Shown: positions 56,436 to 64,000 of the stretch, in pieces
Layout of the letters: each line of letters begins with the position of its first letter
Position numbering within the stretch: the stretch's first letter is position 1
Origin: Calothrix sp. NIES-3974
GTDB taxonomy: Bacteria; Cyanobacteriota; Cyanobacteriia; Cyanobacteriales; Nostocaceae
NCBI RefSeq assembly: GCF_002368395.1
Contig: NZ_AP018254.1
Coordinates: 5,518,001 to 5,582,000 of the forward strand
Reading direction: 5' to 3'
DNA length: 64,000 nt
Notes under the pieces: model-generated
Told to the model about the DNA's origin: nothing
What the model saw: the letters and a program-made list of their open reading frames with translations, nothing else
The model's database searches: none
Program-made: the position numbers and the translations under genes

Positions 56436-56525
56436 GGTAATTTCGGATTTGGAATTTCAAGTTTTGAATTTAGGAGGAATACAGGATACAAAAGATAGGA
56501 GACAGAAGTAAAAACATCACCCAAA

Positions 56526-56641
56526 TCTGTATTTTTCACGAGTGAATGGTAAGTGTTGAGTAAAGGCTTAATTATCTTTCTATTCCCTACTCCCATTCCC
56601 TACTCCCTGAAAGTTTTAGGGTTTTGTGAAAAATTCGGGTA
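56526..56641 (+). repeat. R1 intergenic repeat, copy H, between nrtB and nrtC
   Basis: Left arm TCTGTATTTTTCACGAGTGA, centre CTATTCCCTACTCCC twice, right arm GGGTTTTGTGAAAAATTCGG. It fills about half of the 221-bp nrtB-nrtC gap and ends 15 bp from the nrtB stop. Confidence 0.65.
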
Positions 56642-56656
56642 CAGTATTGAAGAGAA

Positions 56657-57496
56657 TTATCTGCCCTCACTGGGAATAATTCGATTTTGAATCCAGAGCA
56701 TTAATTTGTCCAGCAATAACCCGACTATGCCAATGTAGAATAGCGCTAAAATCACTTCACTGACGTTATTATTTTGATATGCATCCCAGATGAAAAATCC
56801 AATCCCTACAATCCCTGACATGACAATTTCTGCGGCAATAATTGCTAACCAAGCTAAACCAATGGCAATTCTCAACCCGGTGAAAATGTAGGGTAAAGCT
56901 GCGGGCAAAAGAATATTAATAAAATATTCTTTTTGTGATAGTTGCAAAACTTTGGCGACATTATTGTAATCGTTGGGGATTTCTTTCACACCTACTGCCG
57001 TATTAATTAAAATCGGCCAAATTGCAGTGATAAAAATTACAAATAATGCGGCTGGTTCATTTTGCCTTAAGGCTGCTAAAGAAATCGGTACCCAAGCTAA
57101 AGGCGGAACTGTACGTAGCAGTTGAAAAAGTGGATCAAGGGCTTTATTAATTGTTTTATTCACACCAATTAAAATCCCCAGAGCAATTCCCACAATTGCC
57201 GAAGCAGTATAGCTAATCGCCACTCGTTGTAAACTAGCTAAAATTTGCCAAAATAATCCCTTATCAATACCACCTTTATCGTAAAAAGGATAAAGAATTA
57301 AAATCCATGTATCTTGAATGACTTTGATTGGTCCTGGTAAAGTGGCTCCGGGTAAAATGGTGAACAGTTGCCATACAACCAGAAAAATCACAATGGCAAT
57401 AGCTGGTGGAATTAATTCGGGAAACTGTTTTTGTAAACGGTTAATAAACGAATTATCGAAAGTGGCACTTACTGGCCTTCTTTGAGCTGTTGTCAT
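56657..57496 (-). CDS. nrtB: Nitrate ABC transporter permease NrtB
   Basis: 279 residues with about six membrane spans and the binding-protein-dependent permease signature (AIGLAWLAIIAAEIVMSGIV, then GIGFFIWDAYQ). LLRTVPPLAWVPISLAALRQ is typical of NrtB/SsuC permeases. It forms the channel for nitrate driven by NrtC/NrtD. AAGGAG precedes the ATG. It is 472 bp from nrtA, a wide gap for this operon. Confidence 0.93.
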   Translation of the reverse strand: MTTAQRRPVSATFDNSFINRLQKQFPELIPPAIAIVIFLVVWQLFTILPGATLPGPIKVIQDTWILILYPFYDKGGIDKGLFWQILASLQRVAISYTASAIVGIALGILIGVNKTINKALDPLFQLLRTVPPLAWVPISLAALRQNEPAALFVIFITAIWPILINTAVGVKEIPNDYNNVAKVLQLSQKEYFINILLPAALPYIFTGLRIAIGLAWLAIIAAEIVMSGIVGIGFFIWDAYQNNNVSEVILALFYIGIVGLLLDKLMLWIQNRIIPSEGR

Positions 57497-57968
57497 TGGG
57501 AATATTCTCCTTGAAGTAATATGGTTTGGGGATAGTTAAAAATGGAGTGCAGTCATCTAAGTCGGGATTAATCTAGTACCGTGGTAAGAAGTAAAAGGAC
57601 TATTTCCAATGATAGAAAGGCTGTTGGATTGAGTCTAGTTTTTTTGCCTTTATGTACTAGCAGAGTATGGCAAAAATAGGCAATTCAAGATTTTAAATGA
57701 GTCCTATTCGCAAGGAATCTTGCTATCCTGATAATTGTCTATAGTGACACCTGTTGGATATGACGTTGATAATTATATGTTTCATAACGCCTAACCACAT
57801 TATTAGCATTGCAACTGGATTTTAGCGGATACTATTAGTATGGCTATCCTTATGAGGTTGTATTTCTAAGATTGCAAGAGATGATATATCTATCACCATT
57901 CTACCTGCTTCTAGAAATATTTATCGTCTCGTAATGCCTGGTGATTATCTATTTTGCTGATGGTAACA
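57497..57968. other. nrtA-nrtB spacer, nothing identified
   Basis: 472 bp without a gene, R1 copy or clear hairpin that I could find. AT-rich. It is long for an operon internal gap and may hold a weak terminator that lets nrtA be made in excess. Confidence 0.35.
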
Positions 57969-59351
57969 CTACACTTTTTTGATGGTTAAACTATTGAGAT
58001 AGGCTTCAGGATTTTCTGGGTCAAATTTAATGCCATCAAAAAATTCTTCGATTCCCCGCGATGTGGTGTTGGGGATATCAGCTGCGGCAATTCCCATTTC
58101 ACTAGCTGCTTGTTTCCAAATATCTTCACGATTAACTTTATCAATCAGGGCTTTTGCTTTAGCTGCACCACCAGTAATATAATCTTTTGGTAAGAAACCC
58201 CAGCGTACACTTTCGGTAATAAACCATAAATCATGGCTCTTATAGGGATAGGAGGTGCTAGTTCCCTTATCACCATCTTTCCAATAATAAGCAGCCATTG
58301 TTTTATCATTTATTTTGTTACCATCCCCCATATCATATTGACCTTGGAATGGTTCTTTTAATACCTCTGCGGGGAGGTTAAAATAATTTCGTCCAGATAA
58401 AATTTCTGCGGCTTCATTGCGGTTATTAAAATCATCTAACCATTGTTGTGCTTTAAAAATTCCTTTGAGCAAAGCTTTAGTGGCTTTAGGATGTTTATCA
58501 ACCCAATCAGCACGAATTGCTAAATATTCTTCAGGGTGATATTTCCACATTTGTGCAGTCAAAGCTGCTAAAAAGCCAATTTTATCTTTGACGATTCGGT
58601 ATGGCCAAGGGTCTCCGGTACTAAATGCATCCATCGTCCCGGTTTTCATATTGGCAACGGTTTGCGCAGCAGGTACGGTTAAAAGCTTGATGTCGGTATC
58701 GGGGTTAATCCCACCTGCTGCAACCCAATAACGAATCCAGAAATCTTGGTTAACTGCGGGGAAAGTCTGCGCAGCTGTGAAGGGAGTAGATGATTTCAAA
58801 GCTGTGATTGCAGATTTAGCCCCTGCCAATTGCAATGTTACACCCTTACCCTGCCATTTACTCGCGATCGCAATGCCATTTCCCTGGGTATTCAATTGAC
58901 ACAGCACATACATGGGAATTTTCTGATTTCCTTTAGTAATTATGCCTTCAGTAATTAAGTGTGGCATGGGCATTTGCCATTGTCCACCGTCAATTCCACC
59001 ACCGGAAGACCCAATTTCAACGTTATCCCGTGCTGAACCCCAGGAAGCTTGCTTCGAGAGTTCGACCTCGGTCATCCCAAACTCTCGGAAAAACCCTTTT
59101 TCAAAGGCAATAATTAGGGGTGCGGATTCCACAATTGGTATGTATCCCAATTTGATTTTGGGTGTTTCTGGTGCTTGTTCGGAGCCAACATTTGCTACTG
59201 GTTGGGCTGTATTTCCACCTCCGGAAGCACCTGTATTTCCACCTGATTCAGGTGGATTTCCCAAACAACCTTTTAATAGCGTTGCACTAGCTGTTGTACC
59301 AGCAATGAAGATAAATTTGCGTCGGGATATGGAATTAAAAATCTCTGACAT
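57969..59351 (-). CDS. nrtA: Nitrate/nitrite-binding lipoprotein NrtA
   Basis: 460 residues. The N-terminus [20 protein letters not shown] and Cys29 combine a twin-arginine motif with a lipobox, so it is a Tat-exported lipoprotein. A Gly/Asn-rich linker follows, then the binding domain: [32 protein letters not shown] and [16 protein letters not shown]. It captures nitrate for NrtBCD. First gene of the nrt set. nirA and narB, which often flank nrtABCD in Nostoc relatives, are not beside it. Confidence 0.95.
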   Translation of the reverse strand: MSEIFNSISRRKFIFIAGTTASATLLKGCLGNPPESGGNTGASGGGNTAQPVANVGSEQAPETPKIKLGYIPIVESAPLIIAFEKGFFREFGMTEVELSKQASWGSARDNVEIGSSGGGIDGGQWQMPMPHLITEGIITKGNQKIPMYVLCQLNTQGNGIAIASKWQGKGVTLQLAGAKSAITALKSSTPFTAAQTFPAVNQDFWIRYWVAAGGINPDTDIKLLTVPAAQTVANMKTGTMDAFSTGDPWPYRIVKDKIGFLAALTAQMWKYHPEEYLAIRADWVDKHPKATKALLKGIFKAQQWLDDFNNRNEAAEILSGRNYFNLPAEVLKEPFQGQYDMGDGNKINDKTMAAYYWKDGDKGTSTSYPYKSHDLWFITESVRWGFLPKDYITGGAAKAKALIDKVNREDIWKQAASEMGIAAADIPNTTSRGIEEFFDGIKFDPENPEAYLNSLTIKKV

Positions 59352-59650
59352 CGTTTAAATCCAAATAACTAATTTTTGGGGTAGGCAAAAACTGTAGTCT
59401 GAAACAAAAAAGCTTTCCAGACTTATCTTTTCTGATTACTAAAGATATTAATAATTCCCAGCCCTAATGAAATTGTATGGCTAGGAACAATAGCGAAAGA
59501 CTTCTGACTTTTATGGGTATTAAGTCCTTAATCAAAGACTAGCATTCGGGAATGTGTGTGACTTTTTTAACTGTCTAGAAATCACTATACATCCTTATAT
59601 GCTCAAATGCAATCACTGAGGAAAGGGTAATTCAGAATAAATATCGGATT

Positions 59651-59664
59651 GTATATATAAGTAA
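59651..59664 (-). promoter_or_regulatory. Possible NtcA site upstream of nrtA
   Basis: Read on the minus strand, TTACTTATATATAC has the form TTA-N8-TAC, one base off the NtcA consensus GTA-N8-TAC. A TAN3T hexamer (TACCCT) follows 21 bases later, the usual spacing to the -10 box. It is about 300 bp from the start codon. No perfect consensus site exists in this spacer. Confidence 0.3.
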
Positions 59665-59765
59665 AACTTTATGTTCAAAAGTTTGCCGATTTTAGATAGT
59701 TATAAACCATCAGTAAAAATCAATTATCTTTATCAGATTTTCCCGATGTTTTGACTCAGAGCTTG

Positions 59766-61988
59766 TTAAACTAACCGACGTAAATCAGCTAAGGCATCGT
59801 TTGCAGATAAATAGCGATCGCCAAAGTGGTAAGATGTCATTTTCTCCAGGATTTGGGCAAATTCAGGACTAACTTGCACTAGATGACTCCATTTGAGATT
59901 ACCGGTGTCGGGGTCAATTTCAATATCTTGGGGGGGTAATCCGGTCAGTGCTTGAATCCCAATCATCCCTACGGCATAAATGTCGCTACTAAGTCGGGGA
60001 TGACCAGCTAATTGTTCGGGGGGTGCGTAACCACGGGTTCCAATTGCTACGGTTGCTAGTTCCGTTTGACCGGGTGGGAGGGGTTGGATGGTTTTGACTG
60101 CACCAAAGTCGATTAGTACCAAACGGTTATCGTGTTTGCAACGGATAATGTTTCCGGGTTTGATATCACGGTGGATAACGCGATGGCTATGGACAAATTT
60201 GAGAATTTCCAGAATTTCACCTACTAAGTTAATCACAAAGGCTTCGGGGTGGGGGGAATGTAATTCCTGTTCTAGGGTACGTCCGGGAATATACTCCTGT
60301 ACTAAGTAAAATTCCTGATTTTCTTCTAAATAGGCCAGGAGGTTAGGGATGTGATTATGTTTCCCTAATACTTGCAAAATCTCTGCTTCCGCCGCAAATA
60401 AGCGCCGTGCAACTTCTAAAAATTTCGGATCTCGTCGAGCTGGCATTAACTGTTTGACGACACAGGTGGGTGTCCCTGGTCGTTGGTTATCTTTGGCGAG
60501 ATAGGTGCAACCAAATCCCCCGGAGGCGAGGACGCGAGTAATTTGATACCTACCCCCTAGGAGTAAATCACCAGTTTGGCGGATATTATCGTTGCTGGGG
60601 GGAACTGCTAGACGTGATGTATCCTGGAGGAGAGCATTTAATTGGGCGATCGCTTGTTGTTGTTTTTCAACTTGAAGGATAATAATTCGGGTGCGAACCT
60701 GATTTTGATAGGCTTGATAGAGGGTTACACCTAAACCACTGAATCCTAAACCCAGGAGGGGGGGGATGAGGGGAATCCAACCACCTTGGGAAAAAACTGC
60801 ATAACAGATTCCGGTAAGTAAGATGGCGATCGCGCTTCCACTGATCATTAATATCCACCCGGAACGGATACGCAATGCAACCACAGCACCGACCGTTGAC
60901 CAGAGCAAAATCCATAGTAATTCCCCCGGTTCTGACCAGTACCAAATGGGTTGACGTTGACCGAAGCCAATATCGAGTAAATGGCTAATAATTTGGGCAT
61001 GAATAAATACAGGTGGCATTCGATTATATTCATGGCTATCATCACCTGTAAAGGGGGTATAAAAGCCGCGTTCTATACTCGTTGCAGTAACTCCAATGAG
61101 GACTAATTTATCAGCAATTTGGGAGCGGGAAAACTGGTTATTTAATAATTGCTGTAGTGAAATTTGAGCAAATGCATATCGGGGATGACGATAACTAATT
61201 AATGTTTGAAAACCACCACTATCAAATCTTTTATAACCACCAGCATTTTCAGTTAGTGCGGGAATAATTTGTTGACCTAAATGCCATGCTGTTTCTTCCA
61301 TCTGCTGCCAATTGACTTTTTCTGGCTCTAGATGCATAATCGCCGCTAAAGCTGCAAAGGAATAACCAGTACCACATTTACTCTGGGGATTTGCGGGTTT
61401 AAATAATACGGCTCTGCGGAGGATGGGACTACTTGCTTGGTCAGGAATTAAATCACTAAAACCAATATCATGTTTTTTGACATCAAAACCTGGTGGTGGA
61501 GAAATCTGAGCTTGTTGACTATCATTTTGGCGATGATGAAAACAGGTGACAAGGAGATTTTTCTGATTGGCGATCGCTTGACTCAACTTATTGCTTTCTG
61601 GTAGATAAAGATTTAGGCCAATTACACGGGCTTGATTCGCTTGTAAAATATTTACTGCTTTGAGAATATTTGCGTCGGTTTTTTGCGGATATTCACTTTC
61701 CCCAATCGTCACTACTACAATCCGCGGGTCGGGAGAACGGGGTGCAAATACTCTCACCATATGGTCATAGACCTGCAATTCCCAGCCTTGTAACCAACCG
61801 ATTTCTCTTACAGTTGCGACTAATGCCGTAGCACTGATGCTAACCGCTACCAACGGTAAACGCCAATCGACCTGCTGACTGTCTCGAACTAAAACTGGTT
61901 GTTCATCTGGCGATGATACCACTAATGCCTGATGATTATCTCGTGTTGGTTGGAAAGTTTTCAGCACCTGTTTAAGTCGATCCATCAT
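59766..61988 (-). CDS. CHASE2-domain serine/threonine protein kinase
   Basis: 740 residues from ATG 61988 (a TTG at 62021 would add 11). A membrane span at about 45-60 is followed by an extracellular CHASE2 sensor (about 60-345) with DPRIVVVTIGESEYPQ, DKLVLIGVTATSIERGFYTP. Three membrane spans follow (about 350-425). The kinase domain begins YQITRVLASGGFGCTYLAKD and has HRD at 606-608 (HRDIKPGN) and Asp627 of DFG. It should phosphorylate Ser/Thr in response to an external cue; both signal and targets are unknown. Such kinases are plentiful in filamentous cyanobacteria. Confidence 0.88.
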   Translation of the reverse strand: MMDRLKQVLKTFQPTRDNHQALVVSSPDEQPVLVRDSQQVDWRLPLVAVSISATALVATVREIGWLQGWELQVYDHMVRVFAPRSPDPRIVVVTIGESEYPQKTDANILKAVNILQANQARVIGLNLYLPESNKLSQAIANQKNLLVTCFHHRQNDSQQAQISPPPGFDVKKHDIGFSDLIPDQASSPILRRAVLFKPANPQSKCGTGYSFAALAAIMHLEPEKVNWQQMEETAWHLGQQIIPALTENAGGYKRFDSGGFQTLISYRHPRYAFAQISLQQLLNNQFSRSQIADKLVLIGVTATSIERGFYTPFTGDDSHEYNRMPPVFIHAQIISHLLDIGFGQRQPIWYWSEPGELLWILLWSTVGAVVALRIRSGWILMISGSAIAILLTGICYAVFSQGGWIPLIPPLLGLGFSGLGVTLYQAYQNQVRTRIIILQVEKQQQAIAQLNALLQDTSRLAVPPSNDNIRQTGDLLLGGRYQITRVLASGGFGCTYLAKDNQRPGTPTCVVKQLMPARRDPKFLEVARRLFAAEAEILQVLGKHNHIPNLLAYLEENQEFYLVQEYIPGRTLEQELHSPHPEAFVINLVGEILEILKFVHSHRVIHRDIKPGNIIRCKHDNRLVLIDFGAVKTIQPLPPGQTELATVAIGTRGYAPPEQLAGHPRLSSDIYAVGMIGIQALTGLPPQDIEIDPDTGNLKWSHLVQVSPEFAQILEKMTSYHFGDRYLSANDALADLRRLV

Positions 61989-62484
61989 ACCAGCAAAAGT
62001 AGTCGCTAGATTTTGTCTCAATTATAACCTTTACAAGGGTGTTGAGTACAAAAAATCAGCATTGTTGAATTTTGGCATGAATTATAATTATTTACATTTT
62101 GGATGAAAATCAAAATAATCATATTTGTGTAGAGAGGTAGCATTGCTACGTCTCTACTGCTACCTCTCTACACAAGGTCAAATTTTCAATTTAGATTTGT
62201 ATTCAACAATCCTCAAAAATCTAATACCTACCCGCAACAATTCTTGTCCCCCATCCTCAAAATTCTCACTCCCTATCCCCATCCATAATTCTGAATCCAA
62301 CTAGGGTATATACTTGCTGCATGAGTAGATTTATAAATAATTTAATTAATTCAATCAATGGTGGACAGAAAGTAGATGTAATGGTGGTTTGATATAAGCA
62401 ATAACAATAGCAGACCGCCTTTCATTCGTCGGGAAGTCGGTGACTTCACCGCATACCATCAAATCTGAATGCCGATAAATTTTT
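61989..62484. other. Divergent spacer with an 18-bp-stem hairpin
   Basis: No gene. TTGTGTAGAGAGGTAGCA (62125-62142) is inverted exactly at 62158-62175, enclosing 15 bases that contain CTACGTCTCTAC. It is the longest perfect stem in the window. The 100 bp before cysE hold GTCGGGAAGTCGGTGACTTC, which can also fold, but no known riboswitch is recognisable. Confidence 0.5.
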
Positions 62485-63231
62485 ATGAAACAACCCTATC
62501 ACCCAATTTGGCATTTTCCAACTGCAAAAATGTTAAATTATTCCCTAAATTATCTGCTCAAAAGTTTCGGTTTATACCAATTTTGGCAAGTCCTTAAGCA
62601 AGATTTTCAAATTATTTTTGAACGCGACCCCGCTGCACGGAATTGGTTAGAAGTAATTTTATGTTACCCAGGATTGCATGCTTTATTTTTGTATCGAATA
62701 GCCCATTATTTATATTTACGCAACATTTTAGTTTTACCGCGTTTAATTTCCCATCTAGCTCGATTTTTAACCGGGATTGAAATTCATCCCGGAGCCAAAA
62801 TTGGTCACGGAGTATTTATTGACCACGGGATTGGTGTGGTGGTCGGTGAAACCGCAATTATTGGTGATTATGTACTCATTTATCAAGGTGTCACTTTGGG
62901 TGGAACCGGAAAAGAAACCGGAAAACGTCATCCCACTTTGGGTAATAACGTTGTTGTTGGTGCTGGTGCTAAGGTTCTGGGGAATATTCACATCGGCGAT
63001 CGCGTTCGTGTTGGTGCTGGTAGTGTGGTACTTCGCGATGTACCCGACGATTGCACTGTGGTAGGAATTCCTGGACGCAATATCTGTCGCAATGGAAATG
63101 AGTGTCTTGCTGTCCTGGAACATGGAAAGCTCCCTGATGTGGAGGGTAATCTGATTCGTTCTTTAGTTTCCCGTGTGCAAACTCTGGAAACACAACTACA
63201 AACCCTGCAAAACCAACAACATCAAAAGTGA
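62485..63231 (+). CDS. cysE: Serine O-acetyltransferase
   Basis: 248 residues. [20 protein letters not shown] starts the conserved part; [40 protein letters not shown] and the [20 protein letters not shown] hexapeptide repeats form the left-handed beta-helix. It acetylates L-serine with acetyl-CoA, the first step of cysteine synthesis. The 36 residues before the conserved region and a Gln-rich coiled tail are extra; a start further in cannot be excluded. No cysK is next to it. Confidence 0.92.
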   Translation: MKQPYHPIWHFPTAKMLNYSLNYLLKSFGLYQFWQVLKQDFQIIFERDPAARNWLEVILCYPGLHALFLYRIAHYLYLRNILVLPRLISHLARFLTGIEIHPGAKIGHGVFIDHGIGVVVGETAIIGDYVLIYQGVTLGGTGKETGKRHPTLGNNVVVGAGAKVLGNIHIGDRVRVGAGSVVLRDVPDDCTVVGIPGRNICRNGNECLAVLEHGKLPDVEGNLIRSLVSRVQTLETQLQTLQNQQHQK

Positions 63232-63234
63232 TTT

Positions 63235-63353
63235 TTATACTTGTGTACGCAGATATATTTCCCGCTTAGTTTGTTGACAGATAACGGTTAACAGTTGACC
63301 TTTAAGCATTAACAGTCTTAACAAAAAGCCCACTTATTGCCGTTTAAAGTATA
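63235..63353. repeat. R2 intergenic repeat, copy 2
   Basis: Left end TTATACTTGTGTACGCAGAT, interior TTTGTTGACAGATAACGGTT, right end GCCGTTTAAAGTATA. It starts 4 bp after cysE and ends on the A of the next start codon, so it fills the whole gap. Confidence 0.7.
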
Positions 63354-63619
63354 TGTTGAATTCCCCAAATTCCCATATTTTCACCACCCAGATTCTCCAA
63401 TTCCATTGTGGTGATCAACCAGCTTTACGTTTTACCTATCGCTGGCCAATTTTCCAACGCTTACAAGAGTTATCAATTCCCTGTTCCTGTCTTGCTGACG
63501 GTACTTTAGAAGTACAAGTAGAAACTCCTCTAACTGCTTTACAAGTACGTAGCGTAGTTATGCAATACACAGCATCCCGTCACCAATTAATAACCTGGCT
63601 AGAATTTTGTTGGCAATAG
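63353..63619 (+). CDS. Small protein of unknown function
   Basis: 88 residues: a short N-terminus, then ALRFTYRWPIFQRLQELSIP, CSCLADGTLEVQVETPLTAL and VVMQYTASRHQLITWLEFCW. The mix of strands and helices suggests a small folded domain; there are no signal or membrane spans. Its entire upstream region is R2 repeat copy 2, so its promoter or ribosome binding site is repeat-derived, or it is read through from cysE. I do not recognise a named family. Confidence 0.6.
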   Translation: MLNSPNSHIFTTQILQFHCGDQPALRFTYRWPIFQRLQELSIPCSCLADGTLEVQVETPLTALQVRSVVMQYTASRHQLITWLEFCWQ

Positions 63620-64000
63620 TAAATTTAGATTACCATGATGCCAATTTCCAAGATACCTTCAAAATTACCATTGTTGTCAAAAATCTCTATCTGGATTGCT
63701 CACGAGTAAGTTGTAAACCTTGAGTAACGAATTCATTTTCCTTCTATTCACTACTCCCTACTCCCTGTGAGTTTTAGGGTTTTGTGAGAAATGCGGGTCT
63801 AGAGTTTTTGTTCGCATTATCTGTTAATTAGGTTAGTCCCTAACATCATTTTATTCATGATTAGCTGACAATATAAATCCCATCGCTATCTTTTTTTCGC
63901 CGTTCTTGAACATTTAGCGTTGGATTTCGATGAAGTCGGGACTTTTTCACGGAATACCTATTTAAGTCATTGGGTAAACCTGTAGCAATTGGTTACAGAA
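63620..64000. other. Terminal spacer with R1 copy I
   Basis: No gene is visible up to the window edge apart from the R1 copy at 63691-63798. Confidence 0.4.
63691..63798 (+). repeat. R1 intergenic repeat, copy I
   Basis: Left arm CTGGATTGCTCACGAGTAAG, interior AACCTTGAGTAACGAATTCA and TTCACTACTCCCTACTCCC, right arm GTTTTGTGAGAAATGCGGGT. A well-conserved full copy. Confidence 0.7.

Noticed and set aside
59627-59640. Second NtcA-like sequence (TTATTCTGAATTAC on the minus strand)
   Set aside because: It is one base off consensus like the site at 59651 but has no TAN3T hexamer at the right distance.

Overview
The window looks like chromosomal DNA of a filamentous, probably heterocyst-forming cyanobacterium (Nostocales; Calothrix, Rivularia or Tolypothrix-like). 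The evidence is a phycobilisome rod operon, an nrtABCD nitrate transporter, a CHASE2-type Ser/Thr kinase, abundant GCGATCGC (HIP1) octamers, heptanucleotide tandem repeats in the spacers, and AT-rich intergenic DNA full of small palindromic repeats. No transposase gene, tRNA, rRNA or CRISPR array was seen.

Layout. 1-2.5 kb: 3' end of a phycocyanin operon (end of cpcC, cpcD, cpcE, cpcF), followed by an unknown gene and menH. 4-9.6 kb (minus strand): a sensory block of a PhnD-like binding lipoprotein, a hybrid histidine kinase that overlaps it by 4 bp, and a response-regulator/histidine-kinase fusion, then a small LprI-like protein. 10.4-13.5 kb: two secreted proteins of unknown function and an alpha/beta-hydrolase-like protein that seems to lack its catalytic Ser and His. 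14.3-21.6 kb: a dihydroorotate-dehydrogenase-like flavoprotein, a carotenoid-isomerase-like flavoprotein broken by a frameshift near its 3' end, a large zinc metalloprotease and a PPK2 polyphosphate kinase. 22-26 kb: a DUF2996 protein and an arsenic operon (pstS-like, acr3, arsC). 27-31.9 kb: an FHA protein, PBP2 (mrdA), and a secreted protein made of three equal 94-residue Cys-pair repeats.

33-49.4 kb: a Wzx/Wzy-type exopolysaccharide cluster on the plus strand. It holds a Wzc-like co-polymerase/tyrosine kinase, a GNAT-type transferase, flippase, polymerase, five glycosyltransferases (GT2-like, GT4 and WecG types), an SDR sugar epimerase, a Tat-exported GH10 glycanase, a WbaP-type initiating phosphotransferase and a PIG-L deacetylase. 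Together these cover lipid-linked initiation, chain extension, flipping, polymerisation, chain-length control and tailoring.

49.4-64 kb: rdgB, ubiD, an MpaB-family protein, nrtDCBA (minus strand, with no nirA or narB beside it), a CHASE2 Ser/Thr kinase, cysE and a small unknown gene.

The least explained material is in the spacers. At least four families of 100-240 bp non-coding elements with inverted ends occur repeatedly. One (R1) has nine copies. R1 copies and a MITE break up the nrt operon, one MITE contains a nested R1 copy, and two MITE ends supply the stop codon of the neighbouring gene (nrtC and the epimerase).
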